Assembly (NCBI GenBank): GCA_002401385.1 | Contig: NVSY01000009.1 | Location: 14,775-19,819 of the forward strand | Origin: Flavobacteriaceae bacterium | GTDB lineage: Bacteria > Bacteroidota > Bacteroidia > Flavobacteriales > Flavobacteriaceae | Direction: 5' to 3' | DNA length: 5,045 nt | Shown: piece by piece, positions 1 to 5,045 of the stretch | Layout of the letters: each line of letters begins with the position of its first letter | How positions within the stretch are numbered: the stretch's first letter is position 1 | The notes under the pieces: generated by a model | What the model saw: the letters and a program-made list of their open reading frames with translations, nothing else | Databases searched by the model: none | Told to the model about the DNA's origin: nothing | Translations under genes and position numbers: made by a program

Positions 1-731
1 AACAAACCTGATAAGGACAATAATTGCTGGTTTTTGTCAAAAGCAGTCCAATATTGCGTTTGCTCAAAGAAAGCTGAAATTCCAAAAGGGTCCACTAAAG
101 AAGCCATGACCATACTCTCAGGAGATGCGGGTACGGCCTGTGCCATTAACGGTGAATTTAAAAACATGGCGCATATAAAATAGAGCATGTATATAAATAC
201 GGCACTTACATAGGTTGCAATATTACTTTTTGTCAAGGTACTAACAGTAAAAATAATACTGGAACATATGAATATATTTGGTATGGTAAAGAATAACCAG
301 GGTTGTAAGTAAATAAAAACATTAAAGTTTGCCAACCGTTCTGGATCTAAATCTGAAAAGTGTATCGCTGAGGCATACCCAATATAAAAGGGGCTAAAAG
401 CCAACAAACTAAAAATAAATACACCCAAAAAGCGTGACCAGAAATAGTCTCTTTTCAAAATGGAGGTGCTATAAATAATAGCTTCCATATGGTGATGCCT
501 ATCACGTAGAGCAGCACTTATAGCAAAAAACATGATGATAAATACAGCTCCTAAACTAAATATTCCTGCATGAAAATTTACTTGATAACTGGCATTAAAA
601 TTCACCATGTTTTCCGCAAACCCTTGCCTACCAACAAAAAATCCCAATCCTAAAAAAAGCAATGCAAATAATGGTAATGCACGTTGCTTTCCTTGATAAA
701 ACACTTCGAACTTAACTAATTCTTTAAACAT
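1..731 (-). CDS. ABC-2 type transporter permease, N-terminal part (probable permease/M1-aminopeptidase fusion); runs off the left edge
   Basis: This is an open minus-strand frame from ATG (731-729) to the window edge, 243 codons with no stop. The protein starts MFKELVKFEVFYQGKQRALP. Hydrophobic segments lie at about residues 19-34, 55-73, 101-120, 145-163 and 170-190, as in an ABC-2 permease. The stretch around residues 213-234 (DPFG, then YWTAFDKN) and the charged loop ALRDRHHHMEA (74-84) recall the Bacteroidota family annotated 'ABC transporter permease/M1 family aminopeptidase', in which about 500 membrane residues precede a zinc peptidase domain. That C-terminal part lies outside the window, so the fusion is inferred from family memory. 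The start overlaps the stop of the ATPase gene by 8 nt (724-731, ATGTTTAA on the minus strand), which indicates one operon and probable translational coupling. The pair would form an inner-membrane exporter or a membrane-protein handling machine; the substrate is unknown. Permease assignment is firm, the peptidase fusion moderate. Confidence 0.85.
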   Translation of the reverse strand, partial: MFKELVKFEVFYQGKQRALPLFALLFLGLGFFVGRQGFAENMVNFNASYQVNFHAGIFSLGAVFIIMFFAISAALRDRHHHMEAIIYSTSILKRDYFWSRFLGVFIFSLLAFSPFYIGYASAIHFSDLDPERLANFNVFIYLQPWLFFTIPNIFICSSIIFTVSTLTKSNIATYVSAVFIYMLYFICAMFLNSPLMAQAVPASPESMVMASLVDPFGISAFFEQTQYWTAFDKNQQLLSLSGL

Positions 732-1635
732 AACTTTCAGTTTTTGCGTTGTTTTTTGAACTGTCTAATTGTTTTAAAGTGCTGAAATACAAATCTTCCA
801 AATTAGCGACTTCTTTGTTAAAACTTGCATCTGGTTGCGTGTCAGCAAATACTCTTATTTGTGTTTCTCCCTCAATTAATTTGTTAGAGATAACAAGGTG
901 CTTTTCTTTGTAGTTGCTCAAGGTGGATTTTTCAATCCTTTTAGACCAAATCTTATTTTCAATGGCAGTAATTAAATGACTCGGTTTTCCTGTTAGAACA
1001 ATTTGACCTTTATCTAAAATGGCCATGTTTTTACATAAATCTCTAATATCTTCTACAATATGTGTAGATAAGATTACAATAACGTTCTCACCTATTTCGC
1101 CTAACAAATTCAAAAACCTATTCCGCTCTTCCGGATCTAAACCTGCAGTGGGTTCATCTACAATTATTATTTGTGGATTTGCCAATAGTGCTTGAGCTAT
1201 TCCAAAACGTTGGCGCATTCCTCCAGAAAAAGTATGAACTTCTTTTTTTCTATGCTCGTATAAATTTACCTGTTGTAATAGGGATGTTACTTGATTTTTT
1301 CTTTCTTTAGAGTTAATAATTCCTTTTAAAACCGCTAAATGATCTAATAATTTTTCAGCAGATATTTTTGGGTACACACCAAATTCTTGGGGGAGATACC
1401 CCAATTGTTTTCTTATTTCTTGGGGTTCCTTCAAAATATCTGCACTATTAAAGGAAATACTTCCAGTAGAGGGTTCCTGTAAAGTGGCAATGGTTCGCAT
1501 TAAAGAAGACTTTCCAGCACCATTTGCTCCTAGAAGACCAAACATCCCATTATTAATATGAAGGTTTATAGTGTCTAAAGCCATCACACCATTGGCATAA
1601 GTTTTAGATAAATTTTTGATAATTAGTGTATTCAT
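724..1635 (-). CDS. ABC transporter ATP-binding protein (CcmA/NatA-like exporter ATPase)
   Basis: This 303-residue cytoplasmic ATPase energises the overlapping permease. All the nucleotide-binding motifs are present: Walker A GANGAGKS (36-43), Q-loop Gln83 in YLPQEFG, signature FSGGMRQR (136-143), Walker B IIIVDEP (156-162), D-loop GLDP (165-168) and switch His192. The signature differs from LSGGQ in a way normal for CcmA/DrrA/NatA-type exporters. About 85 residues follow the ATPase core and end with a conserved-looking LEDLYFSTL (279-287), a tail common in this exporter subgroup. I chose the ATG at 1635 because the protein then begins MNTLIIKNLSKTY, the normal N-terminus of the fold. The frame stays open to an ATG at 1704, which would add 23 residues of no recognisable domain. 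It is divergent from the histidine kinase gene, so the two-component system next door is the obvious candidate regulator. All catalytic residues are intact. The transported substrate cannot be read from the sequence. Confidence 0.95.
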   Translation of the reverse strand: MNTLIIKNLSKTYANGVMALDTINLHINNGMFGLLGANGAGKSSLMRTIATLQEPSTGSISFNSADILKEPQEIRKQLGYLPQEFGVYPKISAEKLLDHLAVLKGIINSKERKNQVTSLLQQVNLYEHRKKEVHTFSGGMRQRFGIAQALLANPQIIIVDEPTAGLDPEERNRFLNLLGEIGENVIVILSTHIVEDIRDLCKNMAILDKGQIVLTGKPSHLITAIENKIWSKRIEKSTLSNYKEKHLVISNKLIEGETQIRVFADTQPDASFNKEVANLEDLYFSTLKQLDSSKNNAKTESYV

Positions 1636-1747
1636 AAACAAGTTGTATTTGATTGAATTGCTAATTAATGACAGCAAATCCTTATTCAGAAATAAATGTG
1701 ACAAACGGATACTATTTTAGGCTAAACCCTTAATAGATTGTACAAAT

Positions 1748-1777
1748 AACGTTTGACCTAATTAGATGCATGTTTAT
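1748..1777 (+). promoter_or_regulatory. Candidate LytTR-type direct-repeat operator in the divergent intergenic region
   Basis: Two 9-mers on the plus strand, AACGTTTGA (1748-1756) and CATGTTTAT (1769-1777), lie 21 nt apart start to start, leaving a 12-nt spacer. The known LytTR site is a direct repeat of [TA][AC][CA]GTTN[AG][TG] with a 12-13 bp spacer. By my count the first copy matches 8 of 9 positions and the second 7 of 9. A palindrome CTAATTAG (1758-1765) sits in the spacer. The site lies 53-30 bp upstream of the inferred promoter -7 box of the kinase gene and 113 bp upstream of the ATPase start, a sensible place for the LytTR regulator encoded at 2965-3657 to act on either gene set. Function is inferred; in AT-rich DNA partial matches arise by chance. 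Confidence 0.4.
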
Positions 1778-1806
1778 GTAAAAAATGATACTGTCTAACA
1801 AAAAAC

Positions 1807-1837
1807 TTGTAAAATTTAGTGATACACGGTACATTTG
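1807..1837 (+). promoter_or_regulatory. Probable Bacteroidota-type promoter for the kinase/regulator operon
   Basis: The -7 box TACATTTG (1830-1837) matches the Bacteroidota consensus TAnnTTTG exactly. A TTG (1807-1809) lies 20 nt upstream, in the range expected for the -33 element. Transcription would begin a few bases after 1837, at or very near the kinase ATG at 1842, so the mRNA would be leaderless or nearly so. The match is seen directly; promoter activity is inferred. Confidence 0.6.
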
Positions 1838-1841
1838 AAAC

Positions 1842-2972
1842 ATGATAGAATTTCTAAAAAAATACGCTGCATTTATAATTGGCTTCTTTCTGGTTGTTTT
1901 TGCGCTTTTTCTATTGCATACTTTAAAATTTATTGATATTCCGGACGATGCACCTTTGGAAGTTATTTTGATAAGTTCATTTTGGTGGATGCTAGTATCT
2001 ATTCCTATTCATAAGAGACACTATTTAAAAACAAAAAAGGTAGCATTGCTTAAAATTGGAGCTGTGATATTGGTTTTTTTTGTAGCTGTTATTGTGGATA
2101 GTTTTATGAAAGTACCCGATAATCCGATTACCTTTTCCTTATTACTTCTATTTTGGTTGGGATTTGTATATGTATTAGTTCCTACTTTTATGAAAAAATA
2201 CTGGAAATTGATCGTGTTTATTTATGGTTCTTCATTAATCTATTTCCTTTATGTGAGGTTGTTTTATGGTGATTTTGATTTTTATCAAGAAAACACAAAA
2301 CAAATGGCTTTTATTTTGTTTTTCGTCCCTATTCCTGTGTTATTTTGTTTGTGGATATACGAACAGTGGAAATGGTTACAAAATTTAAAAGCGGAAAAAA
2401 CGAATGCCGAATTAGCCATGTTACAAAGTCAGATAAATCCACATTTTTTCTTTAATACATTGAATAACCTGTATGCGCTGAGTATTACCAATAACAAACA
2501 AGCTCCTGAAGTAATTTTAAAACTTTCAGATATGATGCGTTATACTATTTATGAAGGAAAAAAAGATAGTGTGCCTTTACAAGATGAAATCAATTATTTG
2601 GAAAATTATATTGATTTACATAAAATAAGATATCATAAAAGTGTTGTTTTTAATTTTGAAAAAAACATTATATTAGGAGACACTATTGCACCGTTATTGT
2701 TTATTATATTGTTGGAAAATGCCTTAAAACACGGAGTAGAAAGTTTGACGCAAAATGCTTTTGTAAACATGAAAATCAGCAGTAATGAACAAGAAATAAA
2801 TTTTAGGATCTCTAATAATTTTGATATTAAAGAGTTGAATGCTGAAAAGGGAATTGGTTTAGTGAACTTAAAACATCGGTTGGCATTAATTTACCCCAAC
2901 AGGCACCATTTAAACATAATAAAAAAGAAAAACATATTTACCGTTGAGTTAAAAATTCTAAAAAATGATTAA
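1842..2972 (+). CDS. Six-TM sensor histidine kinase, LytS/YehU type (His_kinase family PF06580)
   Basis: This 376-residue membrane kinase should autophosphorylate and pass phosphate to the regulator encoded just downstream. The N-terminal half has six predicted TM helices at about 10-28, 41-57, 69-87, 96-115, 122-139 and 154-172. The charge pattern (basic loops 58-68 and 116-121, acidic loop 29-40) puts both ends in the cytoplasm. No large extracytoplasmic domain is present, so it probably senses something in or at the membrane. A short linker (173-195) leads to the phosphoacceptor motif LQSQINPHFFFNTLNNL with His201, diagnostic of this kinase family, then LSDMMRYTIYEG (228-239), the N-box LLENALKHG (290-298, Asn293) and the glycine box GIGLVNLKHRL (337-347). 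All look functional. The ATG at 1842 is needed to retain TM1, and no alternative Met occurs before residue 50. No Shine-Dalgarno is visible. The stop overlaps the regulator's start by 8 nt (ATGATTAA), so the two are an operon. The signal is unknown. Confidence 0.95.
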   Translation: MIEFLKKYAAFIIGFFLVVFALFLLHTLKFIDIPDDAPLEVILISSFWWMLVSIPIHKRHYLKTKKVALLKIGAVILVFFVAVIVDSFMKVPDNPITFSLLLLFWLGFVYVLVPTFMKKYWKLIVFIYGSSLIYFLYVRLFYGDFDFYQENTKQMAFILFFVPIPVLFCLWIYEQWKWLQNLKAEKTNAELAMLQSQINPHFFFNTLNNLYALSITNNKQAPEVILKLSDMMRYTIYEGKKDSVPLQDEINYLENYIDLHKIRYHKSVVFNFEKNIILGDTIAPLLFIILLENALKHGVESLTQNAFVNMKISSNEQEINFRISNNFDIKELNAEKGIGLVNLKHRLALIYPNRHHLNIIKKKNIFTVELKILKND

Positions 2973-3657
2973 ATATATAATTATTGACGACGAACCATTG
3001 GCACACGAATTGATTGAACAATTCTGTGGCATATTACCTCATTTACAACTAGAAAAAAACTGTTATAATGCCTTAGAAGCCATGCAGTATCTAAATGAAA
3101 ATAGCGTCGATTTTATGTTTTTAGATTTGAATATGCCAAAATTGAAAGGTTTTGATTTTTTGAGAACGCTGTCCAACCCTCCTAAAGTAATTGTAACTAC
3201 AGCCTATAAAGAATATGCCCTTGAAGGGTTTGAATTAAATGTGGTGGACTATTTGTTAAAACCCTTTTCGTTTGAACGTTTAATTAAGGCCGTAAACCTA
3301 GCAATTGAAAAACCAAAAGTACTTTTAAAACCAACTACTGAACCAACAATTAAAGAGCAACGCTTTTTTATAAAAGGAGATAAAAAACACCATCAAGTGT
3401 TGAGTTCAGACATTCTTTATATTGAGGCTTATGGTAATTACTGTAAAATATATTTTAAAGAAAGAATGATATTGAGTCATGAAAAAATATCATCCCTAGA
3501 AATTTCTCTAGATTCAAATAGCTTTATTCGTGTACATAAATCATTTATAGTCTCAAAAGACAAAATTAATACCATATCAGGGAATAGGATACATATTTTA
3601 GAACACGAAATCCCCATTGGACAAACTTACAAGACCACCGTGAATGAATTATTGTAA
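2965..3657 (+). CDS. LytTR-family response regulator (REC + LytTR DNA-binding domain)
   Basis: This 230-residue cytoplasmic transcription regulator is the partner of the preceding kinase. Residues 1-118 form a receiver domain: acidic pocket Asp8/Asp9 (IIIDDEP), phosphoacceptor Asp54 (FLDLNMP), switch Thr79 (VTTA) and the conserved Lys99 (DYLLKP). After a linker (about 119-132), residues 133-230 are a LytTR DNA-binding domain, with the typical IEAYGNY (153-159), FIRVHKSFIVS (187-197) and IPIGQTYK (216-223) segments. The length is normal for the family, and no key residue is missing. LytTR proteins bind direct repeats in promoter DNA. A candidate repeat is present at 1748-1777 upstream of the kinase gene and opposite the ABC genes, which suggests control of the divergent exporter, autoregulation, or both. 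Arrangement and family resemble NatKR-NatAB of Bacillus, but the target here is unproven. The start overlaps the kinase stop by 8 nt; the next feature downstream is a hairpin. Confidence 0.95.
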   Translation: MIKYIIIDDEPLAHELIEQFCGILPHLQLEKNCYNALEAMQYLNENSVDFMFLDLNMPKLKGFDFLRTLSNPPKVIVTTAYKEYALEGFELNVVDYLLKPFSFERLIKAVNLAIEKPKVLLKPTTEPTIKEQRFFIKGDKKHHQVLSSDILYIEAYGNYCKIYFKERMILSHEKISSLEISLDSNSFIRVHKSFIVSKDKINTISGNRIHILEHEIPIGQTYKTTVNELL

Positions 3658-3737
3658 ATCCGTTGTAATTAGGGCAGAGACAAATTCAAAGGCAATTATG
3701 CTACTTGTGAAAAAATAACTAGTAAAGAAATCATACT

Positions 3738-3800
3738 TTCAAACTTAAGATAAGCAACGATTAAGTAAAAAAACAACTTACTCGTTGCTATCTGTTTGAA
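3738..3800. terminator. Long imperfect inverted repeat between convergent genes, probable bidirectional terminator
   Basis: A 63-nt inverted repeat lies between the regulator stop (3657) and the kinase-family gene stop (3803-3805, minus). Its arms pair in three blocks: TTCAAAC (3738-3744) with GTTTGAA (3794-3800); GAT plus AGCAACGA (3749-3751, 3753-3760) with TCGTTGCTATC (3782-3792), bulging A3752; and TAAGT (3762-3766) with ACTTA (3776-3780), after one T/C mismatch. The loop is about 9 nt (3767-3775, mostly A). It would fold in transcripts from either strand, as expected for a shared terminator of convergent operons. No strong U tract follows the stem in either direction, so it is not a textbook intrinsic terminator. 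It could alternatively protect mRNA 3' ends. Confidence 0.6.
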
Positions 3801-3802
3801 GA

Positions 3803-4690
3803 TTATTGTAATTCTAACTGTTTTTTCTGGATAAATTCTGCGGTACATTTTTCGTTCCACAACTCCATAGATTCAACACACATTCCAGCTACAATAGCAG
3901 CATATCGCATGCATTTCTTTATGTCATACCCTTTTTGATGACCATATAAAAAACCGGAAAAGAACGCATCGCCAGCTCCATTTGCATTTTTCATTTTAAA
4001 GGCATCAAAAATAGGTTGTGTAATCCACTCTCCAAATTCGTTTAAGGCCGTTGCTCCATCTTTTGCATGTGTACATACCACCAGTTTTTTACCTTTTTTA
4101 ATTTGACTTTTCATAAATACTTTATAATTAGGCAAATTATCAGAACTTAAAAATATATAATCAGCAGCATCTATAAAATCTTGATGGTACTGGTTTTTTC
4201 CATCATAATCATGTAAATCTGTCCAAATAGTCTTGTTTAAATGGACACACATGTCTATTGCATATCTACAGTAATTGGCAATATTTAGGACTACATAATC
4301 GGCTTTTTTAATAAATGGAGCTAATTTTAAATAATCCACATTAGGAGTATCACTACTTGGGTTGATAAAAATAGAAATGCGTTCTCCTTCTGCATTTAGT
4401 ATGTTCAAATGTCTTTCCGTGCCTTTTGGATCTATATCTGTTAAGAAATGCAATAAAGGTTTGTTTAAATAGGATTTTACATGAGTTGCAAATGTATCAT
4501 CCCCCACTAAGGCATGAAAATCTACTCGAAATCCAAGGGTAGCAAGTGATAATGCTTTTCCTGCTCCAGTATTTCCAATGGTTTCTTTAAAATGACAATT
4601 ATGGATGGTTTGTGGGGTGTTTCCGGGTAATTTATCCAAGGTGATTACCGAATTATAAGAAGCTCCTCCCATAACAAATACATGACTCAT
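3803..4690 (-). CDS. PfkB-family carbohydrate (or nucleoside) kinase, substrate unknown
   Basis: This 295-residue cytoplasmic kinase would phosphorylate a sugar-like substrate with ATP. The N-terminus (VFVMGGASYNS, residues 4-14) is the ribokinase-fold entry strand and substrate loop. The first PfkB signature region is ETIGNTGAGKALSLATLGF (36-54) followed by LVGDD (61-65). The second is NANGAGDAFFSGFLYG (235-250), with the anion hole GAG and the presumed catalytic base Asp241. AKDGATAL (209-216) is the usual nucleotide-side strand/loop. Length is normal for the family. Two motifs are atypical: NANGAGD where most members have DTxGAGD, and GNTGAGKA where most have a GGNxxNxA-like loop; the catalytic Asp is kept, so activity is expected. 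The ATG at 4690 shares its A with the stop of the upstream GH13 gene (TAATG), implying co-translation and a role in using the sugar that enzyme makes, or a related sugar. The specific substrate cannot be assigned. A long hairpin begins 2 nt after its stop. Confidence 0.9.
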   Translation of the reverse strand: MSHVFVMGGASYNSVITLDKLPGNTPQTIHNCHFKETIGNTGAGKALSLATLGFRVDFHALVGDDTFATHVKSYLNKPLLHFLTDIDPKGTERHLNILNAEGERISIFINPSSDTPNVDYLKLAPFIKKADYVVLNIANYCRYAIDMCVHLNKTIWTDLHDYDGKNQYHQDFIDAADYIFLSSDNLPNYKVFMKSQIKKGKKLVVCTHAKDGATALNEFGEWITQPIFDAFKMKNANGAGDAFFSGFLYGHQKGYDIKKCMRYAAIVAGMCVESMELWNEKCTAEFIQKKQLELQ

Positions 4691-5045
4691 TATTTCTGAA
4701 GTTGTAAGATGATAGCAGTATTTGCCTTGAGAGAAATATGTTTTAATTGTTGCTGTTTCTCTTGGGTAATAATATTTGTTCCACGAGAAAATCCAGTTAG
4801 GTTTTCTTTAAACCTTGTCAAATTAAAATCAGCATAAAAACGCTTACTATTATTAAGTATCACCATAGTAGAAGTTGTTTCCGTATGTCTGAAATACACA
4901 TAAACATCGTTTAAAGGTTGGTAATGCGTGAGTGTTCCATGATGAATTTCGACCGCGCTTTTTCTCCATTTTAAAATACGACTTACAAAAGTATGCAGTT
5001 TGTTTTCCTGTGTACTCCTACCCTCTTTTGTAAAAGCATTTCTTT
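4690..5045 (-). CDS. GH13 alpha-amylase family protein (neopullulanase/cyclomaltodextrinase, SusA-like), C-terminal part; enters from the right edge
   Basis: The frame is open from the window edge (first full codon at 5043) to the TAA at 4692-4690, giving the last 117 residues of a longer protein. The fragment contains NAFTKEGRSTQEN (2-14) and FVSRILKWRKSAVEIHHGTL (19-38), the end of the catalytic barrel as seen in Bacteroidota neopullulanases. It is followed by VYVYFRH (47-53), MVILNNSK (60-67) and a short beta-domain ending in NTAIILQLQK, matching the cyclomaltodextrinase C-terminal domain. Family members hydrolyse alpha-1,4 (and some alpha-1,6) glucan linkages, usually in the periplasm or at the cell surface; signal peptide and catalytic residues lie outside the window. 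The reading frame contains a GTG at 4899 that could be mistaken for a start of a 69-residue gene, but homology-like sequence continues upstream of it. The stop overlaps the PfkB start by 1 nt, so these are one operon. Exact enzyme specificity cannot be told. Confidence 0.85.
   Translation of the reverse strand, partial: RNAFTKEGRSTQENKLHTFVSRILKWRKSAVEIHHGTLTHYQPLNDVYVYFRHTETTSTMVILNNSKRFYADFNLTRFKENLTGFSRGTNIITQEKQQQLKHISLKANTAIILQLQK

Noticed and set aside
1636..1704. 23-codon N-terminal extension of the ABC ATPase starting at the ATG at 1704
   Set aside because: The family fold begins at MNTLIIKNLSKTY (ATG at 1635), and the extension resembles no domain. It more likely is untranslated leader that happens to be open.
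1702..1711. Minus-strand TATCCGTTTG as a -7 box for the ABC operon
   Set aside because: The spacing inside the box is 4 nt rather than 2 and no -33 element lies at a suitable distance. I see no convincing promoter for the ABC operon, although one must lie in or near 1636-1841.
1738..1771. Short palindromes TTGTACAA, CTAATTAG and ATGCAT as operators
   Set aside because: Palindromes of 6-8 bp are expected by chance in AT-rich intergenic DNA, and LytTR proteins bind direct repeats, not these.
1790..1819. Third and fourth LytTR half-sites at 21-nt steps (ACTGTCTAA, AAAATTTAG)
   Set aside because: One matches only about 6 of 9 positions and the other lacks the core G. In such AT-rich DNA these are too weak to annotate as sites, so they are mentioned only within the operator finding.
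4690..4899. Stand-alone 69-residue gene starting at GTG 4899
   Set aside because: The same frame stays open to the window edge and encodes GH13-like sequence upstream of the GTG, so this is only the tail of a larger gene.
1..5045. CRISPR arrays, insertion sequences, tRNA/rRNA genes or phage genes
   Set aside because: No regularly spaced long repeats, transposase motifs, terminal inverted repeats or RNA-gene signatures were seen. Nearly all the sequence is accounted for by ordinary chromosomal genes.

Overview
The window is AT-rich and looks like a chromosomal segment from a member of the Bacteroidota, most probably a flavobacterium. Three things point there. The proteins resemble Flavobacteriaceae families (an ABC permease of the kind fused to an M1-type aminopeptidase, a LytS/LytTR-type two-component pair, and a SusA-like GH13 enzyme). 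Shine-Dalgarno sequences are absent before the starts. A TAnnTTTG promoter box, typical of this phylum, is present at 1830-1837. The family assignments come from recognising motifs by eye; no search was run.

Layout. Positions 1-731 (minus) hold the N-terminal 243 codons of an ABC-2 type permease that runs off the left edge. It overlaps by 8 nt the end of the upstream ABC ATPase gene (724-1635, minus). A 206-bp divergent intergenic region (1636-1841) follows. It carries a plausible promoter for the rightward genes and, in my reading, a candidate LytTR direct-repeat operator. Rightward, a six-TM LytS-type histidine kinase (1842-2972) overlaps by 8 nt a LytTR response regulator (2965-3657). A 145-bp convergent intergenic region (3658-3802) contains a long imperfect hairpin that could terminate transcription from both sides. 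On the minus strand, 3803-4690 encodes a PfkB-family sugar/nucleoside kinase. It is joined by a TAATG stop/start overlap to the 3' end of a GH13 alpha-amylase/neopullulanase-like gene (4690-5045), which enters from the right edge.

How it fits together. The left and middle parts form a divergent ABC exporter / sensor kinase / LytTR regulator module. It resembles in arrangement the NatKR-NatAB systems of Firmicutes: the kinase probably senses a membrane-associated signal, and the regulator probably acts on the shared intergenic region to control the transporter, its own operon, or both. The right part belongs to a separate carbohydrate operon: alpha-glucan hydrolysis by the GH13 enzyme, coupled to a kinase of unknown substrate. 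No mobile elements, CRISPR arrays, tRNAs or rRNAs are visible.
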